Below, piece by piece: positions 26,777 through 35,421 of a stretch of 64,000 bases of DNA (its first letter is position 1; each line of letters opens with the position of its first letter). Under the pieces are notes generated by a model. That model did not search any database. It saw only the letters and a program-made list of their open reading frames with translations, and was not told the origin of the DNA. The translations under genes were made by a program, and so were the position numbers. The stretch is taken from the NCBI RefSeq assembly GCF_007992435.1, contig NZ_BKAG01000034.1, positions 1 through 64,000 on the forward strand, in the 5' to 3' direction. The stretch is from Prosthecobacter gellanilyticus (GTDB lineage: Bacteria; Verrucomicrobiota; Verrucomicrobiia; Verrucomicrobiales; Verrucomicrobiaceae).

Positions 26777-28638
26777 GGCAAGGATGCGACCTGGGTTTGC
26801 AACTGGTTCTTCAGTTCCGCGTAGTGGCGGTCCAGCGGCATGATCCGCTCCGCCGCGTTCAGATGTCTCATCGCCTCCTGGCCCTTGCCAGTCTGGGCGG
26901 CGATCTCTGCCAGGCTCAGATGAGAGTCACGATGGTCCGGCAAAGTCTTGAGGATGTTCTCCCACACACCCTTGGCCTCCTGCCAGCGGCCGAGCTGGAC
27001 CAGGGAGTGCGCCATCAGATGCAGCAGCGTGGCTTTGTTGCCCACGTGCTTGACCGCCATGTTGCCGGCGGCCAGCGCGTCCTCGCTCCTCTTTTGCTGC
27101 ACATACATGGCGCAGAGATTGATCCAGGACTCGATGTCCTCAGGATGGTTTTCGGTGGAGCGCTTGAAGCAGTTGATGGCTTCGTCATGGCGCCCGGCGT
27201 TGTTCGCGGAGATGCCCAGGCCTTTCCAGACACGGGCCTTGTCAGAGCCTTTGGAGAGAGCATCACGCCAGATGGTTTCGCGGGAGCGATAGGTCTCGTT
27301 GCGCAGCAGCGTGGCAAAGGACAGCGCCAGCACGCAGCTGGAGCCCGCGGCAATGAGCGTGAGGCGCGAGAACGCCGGCAGCCGCAGGGAAAGCATCTCC
27401 TTCAGCAGAGCGGCCAGCGCGATGAAGACGCCGATCGAGGGAAGGTAGCAGCGGTGCTCGGAGAACAGGTCCGGCAGCGGCACGATGCTGGAGGAGGGCG
27501 CCAGCGTGACGAAATACCAGAGCAGGCCCCACAGCACCATCGCGCTGGTGGCGCCACGATGACGGCGGAAGTATAACCAGGAGCATAGAAAGAGCGCGAG
27601 CACGAAGCTGCCGCTTGAGATCACGCGCCAGTCGCTCATGGAGGTGATGAGCGGGTAGTTGTGGTCAAAGTTCTGGCCCACGGGCAGGATCAGCAGGCGC
27701 AGGTAGGAAACCCAGGCGCAGATCTGCGTTGTGAAGTACTGCATCACGTTATACTCCTGCGGCCCGCCATTGGTGATGTTGACAGAATCCACCACGCTGA
27801 ACCTCCCGCTCTGCGCCCACTCCGCCGCGAAGATGAGCAGCGGGATCACCGGCATTAGCAGCAGATGCCAGCGGGCGGAGACCAGGGATCGCCACAGCGT
27901 CTGCCTCCGCCAGGTCATCTCCAGAAGCACCAGCATCACCGGCAGCGTGAAGGCGGTCTCTTTGGAGAACATGGCCAGCAAGGTGCAGATCAGGCTGCCC
28001 GCCTTCCACGCACGGCCCAGCTGCAGGTTGGAGACCTTTCTTGATTGAATGTAGGTTAGGACCGCCAGCAGGCAGAGGAGAGTCGAGAGTGACTCGAAAC
28101 GCTGCACGATGTAAGTGACGGATTCCGTGGCCAGCGGATGCACGGCAAAGAGCAACGCCACGGAAAGCGAGGCGATGAACGAGCGCCCGTCCTTTCGGCC
28201 GGCCAGGCTTTGGGCCAGCAGAAACAGCAGCATGCCATTGAGCATGTGCAGGGAGATGTTCACCAGCCGGAAGCCCGCTGTCTCAGGGCCGCCGAAGTTC
28301 AGGTTCAGATAGAAGGTCAGGTAGGCAAACGGCCGCAGGATGAAGTTCAGCGGCACATCCGGACTGATGCCCCACTTGTCCGCGCTCAGCGCGAAGGTCT
28401 TGAAGTACAGCGGGTAGAGAAAGCTCTCTGAGTCCTTCAGCAGTGGGTTGTGGAAGATGTACGGATCATCATCCAGCAGAGGCTCGAAGTGCAGCGTGTG
28501 GCTGTAGAGAAACCAGGGCAGCACAGCCAGCAGCAGCGCCGTGATCAGGCGTCTCGCGCTCCACACATGTCCGCCGGCCTTGCCGCATGAAAGGGATGTT
28601 TCTCCGGGGGATGTGTGAACGCATTTTTGGATAGGCAT
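26773..28638 (-). CDS. membrane TPR protein of the TMTC/PMT-like glycosyltransferase type
   Basis: 621 residues from the ATG at 28638 (a longer frame starts at 28674). After a cytoplasmic N-terminus come about ten hydrophobic segments. LLDDDPYIFHNPLL near the start has the acidic pair expected in the first loop of GT-C enzymes. AVHPLATESVTYIVQRFESLSTLL is the conserved loop of this family. The C-terminal about 150 residues are TPRs (ISANNAGRHDEAINCFKRS, LVQLGRWQEAKGVWENIL, IAAQTGKGQEAMRHLNAAE). A lipid-linked sugar donor is likely but unproven. Translationally coupled (ATGA) to the following gene. Confidence 0.8.
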   Translation of the reverse strand: MPIQKCVHTSPGETSLSCGKAGGHVWSARRLITALLLAVLPWFLYSHTLHFEPLLDDDPYIFHNPLLKDSESFLYPLYFKTFALSADKWGISPDVPLNFILRPFAYLTFYLNLNFGGPETAGFRLVNISLHMLNGMLLFLLAQSLAGRKDGRSFIASLSVALLFAVHPLATESVTYIVQRFESLSTLLCLLAVLTYIQSRKVSNLQLGRAWKAGSLICTLLAMFSKETAFTLPVMLVLLEMTWRRQTLWRSLVSARWHLLLMPVIPLLIFAAEWAQSGRFSVVDSVNITNGGPQEYNVMQYFTTQICAWVSYLRLLILPVGQNFDHNYPLITSMSDWRVISSGSFVLALFLCSWLYFRRHRGATSAMVLWGLLWYFVTLAPSSSIVPLPDLFSEHRCYLPSIGVFIALAALLKEMLSLRLPAFSRLTLIAAGSSCVLALSFATLLRNETYRSRETIWRDALSKGSDKARVWKGLGISANNAGRHDEAINCFKRSTENHPEDIESWINLCAMYVQQKRSEDALAAGNMAVKHVGNKATLLHLMAHSLVQLGRWQEAKGVWENILKTLPDHRDSHLSLAEIAAQTGKGQEAMRHLNAAERIMPLDRHYAELKNQLQTQVASLP

Positions 28639-28675
28639 GGCGGCAGTGTGTTGAAGACTGCCGCATCTCACCAAA

Positions 28676-28694
28676 TTTGCGGTTAGACCGCAAA
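28676..28694 (-). terminator. possible terminator after the response regulator gene
   Basis: TTTGCGGT and ACCGCAAA form a perfect 8-bp stem with a 3-nt loop between the stop of the regulator (28730) and the next start (28638). No strong T-tract, so read-through into the downstream pair is possible. Confidence 0.35.
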
Positions 28695-28729
28695 GGACAT
28701 CACGTGTGGCGGATCACCCGACCAAACTG

Positions 28730-29401
28730 TCATGCCCCATGCTCCCGCACCCACTCTCCCGCACGCAAATACAGTTCGGCGGCGCTGCGCAGATTCAGCT
28801 TTTCCTTAATACGCGCACGATAGGTTTCCACCGTGGACTCGCCCAGATGCAGGGCGTCGGCGATCTCTCGCGTGCTGCGGCCCTTGCCCAGCAGGTGGAA
28901 GACCTCCAGCTCGCGGTCCGCCAGCAGCTCCATGCCAGCCAGTTGGTTAGGGCTGCGCTTCTGGGTCATGCGCGCCAGCAGCTTCGCGTTCATGGTCCGG
29001 CTGACATACACGTCACCCTTCATCACGCTTTGAATGGCGGAGATCACCTCCTTCGAGGCCTCGTTCTTGCTGATGTAGCCGCGGGCACCGGCACGCAGCG
29101 CGCGCTCGGCATACAGGTCCTCGTCATGCATGGAGAGCACCAGCACGTTCAGGTTGATCCCGCGGGCCTTGATGTCTTTCAGCAGCTCCAGCCCGCTGGA
29201 TCCCCGCAGGGTGATGTCCAGGATCGCCACGTCAGGTTTCTTCTCCTCGATCAATTTCATCGCGTCCTGGATGTTGTCCGCCTCGCCGCACACTGACATG
29301 CCGAATTCACGGCTGATCAGCGCGCTCAGATGTTCGCGGAACATGGGGTGGTCCTCGACGAGAAGAACCTTGCAGGTGGTTGGGGGGGAGATGTCAGCCA
29401 T
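28730..29401 (-). CDS. NarL/LuxR-family response regulator
   Basis: 223 residues from the ATG at 29401. N-terminal receiver: KVLLVEDHPMFREHL with the acidic pair, AILDITLRG with phospho-acceptor Asp62, VLSMHDED and a Lys in GYISKNEA. C-terminal LuxR-type helix-turn-helix: LLADRELEVFHLLGKGRST followed by EIADALHLGESTVETYRARI. Its start lies 8 bases inside the end of the histidine kinase gene, so the pair is co-translated. It probably controls transcription of the glycan genes or of a distant regulon. Confidence 0.95.
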   Translation of the reverse strand: MADISPPTTCKVLLVEDHPMFREHLSALISREFGMSVCGEADNIQDAMKLIEEKKPDVAILDITLRGSSGLELLKDIKARGINLNVLVLSMHDEDLYAERALRAGARGYISKNEASKEVISAIQSVMKGDVYVSRTMNAKLLARMTQKRSPNQLAGMELLADRELEVFHLLGKGRSTREIADALHLGESTVETYRARIKEKLNLRSAAELYLRAGEWVREHGA

Positions 29402-30494
29402 GGGAAGAGGGTTCTGTATCGATACGAAGGCAGCAGTATACACGGTTGCCTCCCTTAGGGCGAGGCTCTATTTCGAGGGAGGCGCCGATGGACTGCGCCC
29501 TGTAGCGCATCGTCCGCAGCCCCATCCCGTCAGATTTGTTCAGCAGCCGGACATCGATGCCCCGGCCATCGTCCTCCACGGTCAGGTGCAGCTTGCCGCC
29601 CTTGCGCTCGATCTTGATCCAGATGTGATGCGGAGACGCATGTCTCACCGCGTTCGCCACCGCTTCCTGGGCGATGCGGTACAGGTGCATGGAAATCTCG
29701 GGAGAGCTCAGCTGCACCTCCTCATTGTCAATGAGCTGGATGTCGATGTTGGTCAGCCGCGCCGTCGTCTGTGCCAGGTCTCTCAGGGCCGTGGACAGGC
29801 CGCTGCGGTCCACGTGCACCGGGAAAATCCCGCGCGCCATGTCCCGTGCCTCCACCACGGCCTGCCTCAGGGAGTCCTCGATCGCGCTGGCATCGTTGGC
29901 GTGCTCCAGCCCCTTGCCCTGCAGGTCCTCCGTCAGGGCACGCGCCGCGCAGCCGATGGCCGCCAGCTGCTGGCAGAGACCATCATGCAGGTCACGGCCG
30001 ATGCGCTGCTGCTCGTATTCACTGACAGCCACGATGTCTTTTTCAAGTTGCTGACGCTCTTCCAACACACGGATGTATTCGGCGTCCGCATCCTGCTTCT
30101 TGCGCACGATGCTCACGGCAAACACCACCACGAGGAAGTAGAACTCGCGGTTGATCATCGCCCACACATAACCAAACAGGGTCTCATACGGATGCACGTC
30201 CAGGTTCGCATACCACCAGACCAGGCCTGAGAGGATCGTGATGATGACCCCGGCATTCACCCCGCCCCACCACACCGCCTGGATGATCGGGATGGCGTAA
30301 AAGATGAACAGGCTCACTTCCCAGCCCGTGATGTCATCCAGCCAGCCCATGACGATGGTCAAAAGCACCGGGAAGAAAATGGAGACCCACATGGGCTGGG
30401 TCCGCATGAAGGCGGTCAGTTCAGACCAGGGTGTGGAGGGGACCTTTCTGTCAGCCACCACAGGGATGGGAGATGTGCTGATGTCAGCATTCAT
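29394..30494 (-). CDS. membrane sensor histidine kinase (HisKA_3/NarX type)
   Basis: 366 residues. Four or more hydrophobic segments in the first 130 residues (about 36-55, 60-78, 84-100 and 112-130) form the sensor, with no evident periplasmic domain. A short coiled-coil precedes RIGRDLHDGLCQQLAAIG, the HisKA_3 motif with phospho-acceptor His170. The HATPase part shows RIAQEAVANAVRHA, VEDDGRGIDV and GMGLRTMRYRA. Partner of the downstream regulator (8-base overlap). Its own ATG overlaps the stop of the ketoisomerase gene (ATGA). Confidence 0.93.
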   Translation of the reverse strand: MNADISTSPIPVVADRKVPSTPWSELTAFMRTQPMWVSIFFPVLLTIVMGWLDDITGWEVSLFIFYAIPIIQAVWWGGVNAGVIITILSGLVWWYANLDVHPYETLFGYVWAMINREFYFLVVVFAVSIVRKKQDADAEYIRVLEERQQLEKDIVAVSEYEQQRIGRDLHDGLCQQLAAIGCAARALTEDLQGKGLEHANDASAIEDSLRQAVVEARDMARGIFPVHVDRSGLSTALRDLAQTTARLTNIDIQLIDNEEVQLSSPEISMHLYRIAQEAVANAVRHASPHHIWIKIERKGGKLHLTVEDDGRGIDVRLLNKSDGMGLRTMRYRAQSIGASLEIEPRPKGGNRVYCCLRIDTEPSSHG

Positions 30495-30961
30495 GGGCGC
30501 GTCGTGGTCCTCCTGATCATGGTCAAAAATTCGTCATAGTCCCGGATGTAGTCATCGGGCTCATAAGGTTGTGAGGCCAGCACCAGCAGGGCGGAGTCAG
30601 GGGAGTGCCTGTCTTCCTCCGCCCACACGAGCGGTGGCACCAGCACGCCCAGCGTGGGCCTGTCCAGATGGATGTCTTCCTGCGCAGTGCCATCATCCAC
30701 GCGGACATGGCACTGGCCGTGGGCGCAGACTAAAAACTGCGTGCAGCATTTGTGGGCATGCTGTCCGCGGGTCTGCCCCTCGGGGATGCCATAGGTGATG
30801 AAATACCGCTGCGGCACAAACGGCAGCCCGTCCGGTGTCTGGCCTACCGTCAGGTTGCCACGCACCTCGTCCATCACGCAGGGCATCTCATAGAGCTGCA
30901 CTCCGCGCACCCGGCAGGGATGGATCTGGGGGTTGGTCATCATCAGGAAAGGAAATCTCAT
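30491..30961 (-). CDS. FdtA/WxcM-like cupin, probable dTDP-4-keto-6-deoxyhexose 3,4-ketoisomerase
   Basis: 156 residues from the ATG at 30961, which overlaps the preceding stop as ATGA; a GTG/ATG-rich stretch two codons upstream is the alternative. Family marks: FITYGIPEGQTRGQHAHKCC (sugar-binding His pair), QFLVCAHGQCHVRVDDG, a PPLVWAEED active-site loop and the C-terminal YEPDDYIRDYDEFL. FdtA-type enzymes move the keto group of dTDP-4-keto-6-deoxyglucose so that an FdtB-type aminotransferase can make a 3-amino sugar. Such an aminotransferase heads this same operon (32668). No rmlA or rmlB is in the window. Confidence 0.88.
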   Translation of the reverse strand: MRFPFLMMTNPQIHPCRVRGVQLYEMPCVMDEVRGNLTVGQTPDGLPFVPQRYFITYGIPEGQTRGQHAHKCCTQFLVCAHGQCHVRVDDGTAQEDIHLDRPTLGVLVPPLVWAEEDRHSPDSALLVLASQPYEPDDYIRDYDEFLTMIRRTTTRP

Positions 30962-31962
30962 GCGCATTGTTGAAGCCGGGGGAGGCTGGCTCCGCGGCGC
31001 GCCGCCGGACTTGCGCTCGTCTGCCGGCGGATCTGCGTCCGCACGATCGACTGCGGCTTGCCTGACACCGTCAGGAAAGCGCGGCCCACATACTCGCCGA
31101 TGAGGCCCAGCATCAGCAGCTGCGCCCCGGAAAAGACCGCCAGCGCGGCCATTAGGGAGCCCCAGCCCGGCTGCCGCGCACCTTGCAGCATCATTTCCAC
31201 CAGCACTGCGGCCAGGGCGGCTCCGCCTAACAAACAAAGCACAATGCCCAGCACGCTCGCCAGCCGCAGCGGCATGATGCTGAAGTCAAACAGCAGGCTC
31301 ATGCTCAGGCGCAGCAGGCCGCGCATCGTGTAGCCGCTGCGTCCGTGCACACGCGGATCATGCCGCACCTCCAGGGTCTCAATCCGGCGCGTGGCGCCGA
31401 GGATGAGTCCGTCGACGTAAGGGTAGGGACCGTGATACGCGATGATGCGCTCCACCAGCGTGCTGCTCATCGCCCGGAAGCTGGAAAGATACAGGTCACG
31501 CGGCTTGCCCAGGAGAAAGGTGGCAAAGGCATTCACCAGCCAGCTTCCCGCATTGCGTAACCAGGAGTGCTGCTTGGTTTTGTAGCGTGAGTACACCACC
31601 TCCGCACCGCTGTCCCGCAGATGCCTGAGCAGTCTCACCGCCTCGTCCACAGGGTTCTGCAGGTCATCATCCATGGTCACGATGAACTCTCCGCGCGCAC
31701 GCCGGCAGCCTTCCAGCACCGCGGCATGCTCGCCATAGTTGCGGGCCAGCTCCACCAGCGTCACAGGGGCCGGAAAGCTGCGCATTAAAGTCTGCGCCTG
31801 GTCGAACGTGCCGTCCGTGCTTCCATCATCCACCAGCACCAGCTCCCAGGTTTCAGGGAGGCTGAGATCACGAAACGCATCGATCAACGCCGCCAGCCCC
31901 TCACCCGTGTGGAAGAGAGGGATGACAAAGCTGAACTCAGGCGTGTCTGGGCTCGTTTTCAT
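30958..31962 (-). CDS. family 2 glycosyltransferase, lipid-phosphate sugar type (ArnC/DPM-like)
   Basis: 334 residues. GT-A nucleotide-sugar fold: FVIPLFHTGEGL, LVLVDDGSTDGT, ELARNYGEHAAVLEGC and the metal-binding IVTMDDDLQNPVDEA. RKSGYT-type acceptor motif appears as GRSGYTMRGL. Two hydrophobic segments near residues 228-260 and 270-295 are the membrane anchor typical of polyprenyl-phosphate sugar synthases. It probably loads the modified sugar onto undecaprenyl phosphate. ATGA overlaps on both sides show coupling to the methyltransferase upstream and the ketoisomerase downstream. Confidence 0.9.
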   Translation of the reverse strand: MKTSPDTPEFSFVIPLFHTGEGLAALIDAFRDLSLPETWELVLVDDGSTDGTFDQAQTLMRSFPAPVTLVELARNYGEHAAVLEGCRRARGEFIVTMDDDLQNPVDEAVRLLRHLRDSGAEVVYSRYKTKQHSWLRNAGSWLVNAFATFLLGKPRDLYLSSFRAMSSTLVERIIAYHGPYPYVDGLILGATRRIETLEVRHDPRVHGRSGYTMRGLLRLSMSLLFDFSIMPLRLASVLGIVLCLLGGAALAAVLVEMMLQGARQPGWGSLMAALAVFSGAQLLMLGLIGEYVGRAFLTVSGKPQSIVRTQIRRQTSASPAARRGASLPRLQQCA

Positions 31963-32687
31963 ACGGTTTCAGGGCGATGCGCCACAGCGAAGATGGAACT
32001 TCCGAACGGTGGCCGCACATGCCGGCAGAGCCTGGCATCCAGATGCCCCGCTCTCATGAGGATCCGGTTCATCATCTCCGGCATGGAACGCAGGTCGGAG
32101 CGGCATTCACGGGAACGACGAGACCACCAACGCCATGCCAGCAATGGTAGGAAGAGCCAGGCATTCCAGTAGTGGATCATTCGCACTTCAAACCTACGTT
32201 TTCGCAGAAGGTCGCGCATATGACATGCGGTGTAGCGTCGTGAACCACAGACCGCCTTGTCATGCGCTCCGCGCAGGCAGTTCATCGCAGGAAGATTCAG
32301 GATCATCAGACCTCCAGGTCTTAAGACACGTGCCATCTCATCCAGCGCGGATGTCTCATGCACCTCCTGGTGATACAGCACATCCAGGCTCAAGACTGAG
32401 TCAAAACTGGCATCAGGGAAGGGGAGCTCGCACACGCTCGCCTGACGCGCCTCATGCAGCCCGCGCTCATGGCAGTGGGAGACCGCCGCGGCGGAGATGT
32501 CCACACCCTGGATGTCCCACTTGGCCAGTCGCGCCATCATGCCGCCTGTGCCGCAGCCAGCATCCAGCACCGCCGCGCCCGGCTTCACATGCGCATGCAT
32601 CTCTGCGAGCACAAGCTGGTGCAGCACGGCATACCACCAGTGCTGTTCTTCAGATTCTCGCAGAATCTTATGTTCGGCGGGGCTCAT
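31959..32687 (-). CDS. SAM-dependent class I methyltransferase
   Basis: 242 residues from the ATG at 32687, which lies 20 bases inside the aminotransferase gene. EEQHWWYAVLHQLV is the HWW-type entry motif of a methyltransferase group common in sugar clusters. AAVLDAGCGTGGMMARL is the SAM-binding glycine motif, and LPFPDASFDSVLSLDVLYH and RVLRPGGLMILNLP are motifs II and III. The target could be the amino sugar made by its neighbours, but this is not shown. Stop overlaps the next start (ATGA). Confidence 0.88.
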   Translation of the reverse strand: MSPAEHKILRESEEQHWWYAVLHQLVLAEMHAHVKPGAAVLDAGCGTGGMMARLAKWDIQGVDISAAAVSHCHERGLHEARQASVCELPFPDASFDSVLSLDVLYHQEVHETSALDEMARVLRPGGLMILNLPAMNCLRGAHDKAVCGSRRYTACHMRDLLRKRRFEVRMIHYWNAWLFLPLLAWRWWSRRSRECRSDLRSMPEMMNRILMRAGHLDARLCRHVRPPFGSSIFAVAHRPETV

Positions 32688-33801
32688 CGGTGAATCGTTG
32701 CAGGACCTGCACCACATGATCGAGCGCATCCCTTTTCAAATAAGGGTTCAGAGGGAGAGAGAGCACTTCCGCAGCCGCACGTTCGGCCACGGGAAAACGG
32801 CGCGCGCTGTGCCACGCCGGCTGCTGATGCAGGGCGGCTGGGTAAAGCACCGCCGCTGGAATGCCATGCTGCTCCAGATGCTCATGCAGCCTCTGGCGCC
32901 GGGCACTGCGGATGACATATTGATGGTAGGCATGATAGCACCCTTCGCGGACCATCGGTGTCAGGAGGCCGGAGATGTGCCTCAGTCCATGGTGATAGTG
33001 CGCGGCCCAGGTGTTCCGCCGCGCCACCTGGGCTTCCAGGTTGTGCAGCTTCACGCGCAGCACGGCCGCCTGCACCTCATCCATGCGGCTGTTGATGCCG
33101 GAGCATTCGCTGATGTGCCGCCGCACCCAGCCATACTGGCGCAGCTGCTGGATGCGCGCCGCCAGCTCTGCATCCGTGGTCACCACAGCCCCCGCATCTC
33201 CCATCGCTCCTAAATTTTTGGTTGGGTAAAAGCTGAAGGCCGCCATGCGCCCCAGCGTGCCGATGTTTTGATGGTGCCAGCGCGCTCCATGCGCCTGCGC
33301 GCCATCCTCTAGAATCTCCACCCCGTGCTTCACCGCCACTCTTTGCAGTTCCTCCCAGTCCACAGGATGTCCGTAGAGATGCACCGCCAGCACCGCGCGC
33401 ACACCCTGGCCTTCCTCAGAGTCCAGCAGACCATCCACCGCGCGCGGGCAGAGCGTCAGCGTCTGCTCATCCACGTCCGCCAGCAGCACTGTGGCACCGG
33501 CACGCTCCACACCCGCGGCCACGGCGGAAGGCACCAGCGAAGGCACGATCACCTTGTCTCCCGGCCCGATGTCCAGCGCGCGCAGCATGAGCTCGATCGC
33601 ATCCGTGCCATTGCCCACACCCACCGCATGAGCCGCGCCCAGGTACGAGGCAAACTCCTCCTCAAAAGCCCGTACCTCATGTCCCAGAATGAAGTTGCCG
33701 CTCTTCATCACCTGATGAAGGGCACGCTGAATCTCCTCCTGATACTCAAGGCAGTCGGAGGCCGGAAAAGCCGGAAACATGGATGCGCGTCGTGAGCTCA
33801 T
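32668..33801 (-). CDS. DegT/DnrJ/EryC1 (FdtB-like) PLP-dependent sugar aminotransferase
   Basis: 377 residues. The PLP Lys is K195 in FYPTKNLGAMGDAGAVVT. VGNGTDAIELMLRALDIGPGD, LYGHPVDWEEL and LEDGAQAHGA are conserved in sugar-3- and sugar-4-aminotransferases. Paired with the FdtA-like ketoisomerase in the same operon, the most likely reaction is transamination at C3 of a dTDP-3-keto-6-deoxyhexose using glutamate. First gene of a minus-strand operon of six genes down to 28730, most with overlapping ends. The promoter should lie in the 600 bases to its right. Confidence 0.92.
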   Translation of the reverse strand: MSSRRASMFPAFPASDCLEYQEEIQRALHQVMKSGNFILGHEVRAFEEEFASYLGAAHAVGVGNGTDAIELMLRALDIGPGDKVIVPSLVPSAVAAGVERAGATVLLADVDEQTLTLCPRAVDGLLDSEEGQGVRAVLAVHLYGHPVDWEELQRVAVKHGVEILEDGAQAHGARWHHQNIGTLGRMAAFSFYPTKNLGAMGDAGAVVTTDAELAARIQQLRQYGWVRRHISECSGINSRMDEVQAAVLRVKLHNLEAQVARRNTWAAHYHHGLRHISGLLTPMVREGCYHAYHQYVIRSARRQRLHEHLEQHGIPAAVLYPAALHQQPAWHSARRFPVAERAAAEVLSLPLNPYLKRDALDHVVQVLQRFTDEPRRT

Positions 33802-34410
33802 GTGCCGCTATCATGTGCGAAAAAGGGGGTGTCTGACCAAAGACATGTCATGTAGTGAATGGCGTGACAAATTTGTCGTGCCCAACGGGCTGCCTCCCAA
33901 GAAATGACGAGAGCCACCTCCAGCACCTCCCACTGGCAGACACAGCTTTGATTAGGCCGGATCCACCTGGATTGACCTGGGGCGCCTCCCCCGCGCCGTG
34001 AGATGCGCCGCACGATCCCGCCCTCTCCACCCACCACCGCGAACAGGTCGGATCCAGTCGGATCGCCTCTGCTTTGAAGCCACCGTAAACAACCGCAAAC
34101 GGCTCCTCCCGCCGCCCACGACGAGCCCCGCCCGGATCAGGTCGGATTCAGTCGGATCAGCCTCTCTTCCAAACCACCGTAAACAACAGTCAAACACTGT
34201 AAACAACCGTCAACGGCTCCCGTCCGTCCCGTGCGTTCCGCAGGACACCTCTCCCATTCTCCAAAACTCCAAATCTCCTGTGAAAAATCTCCACTCATAG
34301 CCCCTCACTCTCCACCTCTCTCGCACGAACCAAAAGCGTCCCAAGCGGACCCTTTGGACAGCGCCAAAGCATCCGGAATCATGAATCAGGACTCCTGAAT
34401 CATGAATCCA
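33802..34410. other. 609-base non-coding region with degenerate tandem repeats
   Basis: Between the aminotransferase start and the UbiA stop. Contains two imperfect copies of a 63-83-base unit (34044-34106, 34138-34220) and a weaker related stretch near 33959. An 84-codon frame on the minus strand (33952-34206) merely follows the repeat and is not convincing as a gene. Confidence 0.6.
34044..34220. repeat. two-copy tandem repeat
   Basis: Copy 1 (34044-34106) and copy 2 (34138-34220) both begin CAGGTCGGAT-C/T-CAGTCGGATC, continue with GCCTCT, and end with CACCGTAAACAAC and AACGGCTCC. Copy 2 contains an extra internal duplication of GTAAACAAC. Repeats of TGTTTAC/GTAAACA type could bind a protein or be remnants of a larger repeat. 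Confidence 0.6.
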
Positions 34411-35370
34411 TCAAGTCGCCGCAATCCAGCGCTGCCACAGCCTTAACACCGGCGCCAGCGCCACAAACCCTAGCGCCAGCGGCAGCGAGACCACGCTCAC
34501 TGCCAGCGCATCCACGATCGGAATCCCCGCCAGCAGCAGCCCCACGGCGCGACCGATCGCCGGTCCGCCCTGCCGCATCACCCGCATGGCAAACATCACC
34601 CACAGCACGAACACCCCTGGGATGATGAACAGCAGCAAAGGCGTGAAATCCGCCAGGATGGAGAGCGGCTTAAAGTTCCCCAAGCGCATCAGGATCACCG
34701 CAAAGGAGATGACGGGCATTCCCAGCAAAGCGTAAGCGAACAACCTTTGCCCTGGGGAGGCGGAGCCCTTCTTGGATTCCAACCTCGCAACCATGGTTAG
34801 GCCGACGATGTAGCCGCCCAGCCCCAGAGCCATGATCTGAACCGGAGACAGGCTCCAATGGCCCGTGTCATAAACACATCCCAGGTTGAAAAGCTGGGCG
34901 GCCTCACTCAGACCCAAACGCACGCTAATGCCAGGCCCCATGGCCATCAGCATCAACAGCACCCGGCACATCCCCATCACCCACACCGCCCCGCTCCAGG
35001 GTTTGTGATACAGATCATAAAACAAAATGCAGCCCACCAGCGCCGTCGTGATGCTCACACTCGCCCCCGCCACCAGCACCGCCACACACCATCCCCCGAC
35101 CAGCATCCCCAATCCCACGCTCCAGGCCATGACCGCGCTCACCTTGCCGCTCGGGATCGGTCTCTCCTTCCGGTGCTCACGATCAAACTTCACATCCGCC
35201 GCATCATTGAGGATCATCCCGCCCGTGTAGAGCAGCGAACCCGCGAGCAGCATCCACAGCAGCACAGGATTTCCCAGCCCTCCGTCCGCCAGCAGCCAGC
35301 CAGCCGTCACATTCGTCCACACCGTCGGCAGGTTGGAGATGCGCGCGAGCTCGAGCCAGGGGCGGATCAT
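34411..35370 (-). CDS. UbiA family prenyltransferase
   Basis: 319 residues from the ATG at 35370 (a TTG two codons upstream is possible). Eight or nine hydrophobic segments. The first aspartate-rich motif is NDAADVKFDREHRKERPIP (NDxxDxxxD); the second, usually in the loop after helix 5, is less clear (the DTGHWS region). Ending in LALGFVALAPVLRLWQRW. Members transfer polyprenyl groups to aromatic or other acceptors in quinone, haem or lipid synthesis. With no quinone gene next to it the substrate cannot be named. Confidence 0.85.
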   Translation of the reverse strand: MIRPWLELARISNLPTVWTNVTAGWLLADGGLGNPVLLWMLLAGSLLYTGGMILNDAADVKFDREHRKERPIPSGKVSAVMAWSVGLGMLVGGWCVAVLVAGASVSITTALVGCILFYDLYHKPWSGAVWVMGMCRVLLMLMAMGPGISVRLGLSEAAQLFNLGCVYDTGHWSLSPVQIMALGLGGYIVGLTMVARLESKKGSASPGQRLFAYALLGMPVISFAVILMRLGNFKPLSILADFTPLLLFIIPGVFVLWVMFAMRVMRQGGPAIGRAVGLLLAGIPIVDALAVSVVSLPLALGFVALAPVLRLWQRWIAAT

Positions 35371-35421
35371 GATCAAAAGGAAAGGCTGGCGGGTGCAGTC
35401 AGCTCACGCGGGTGAAAAAAA

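Noticed and set aside
28694-28730. Single operon from 33801 to 24428
   Set aside because: A 91-base gap with an 8-bp hairpin separates the response regulator from the next gene, so two transcripts are at least as likely; read-through cannot be judged from sequence.
33952-34206. 84-codon frame on the minus strand in the repeat gap
   Set aside because: It follows the two DNA repeat units, is Arg-rich, and has no ribosome-binding site or family similarity visible.
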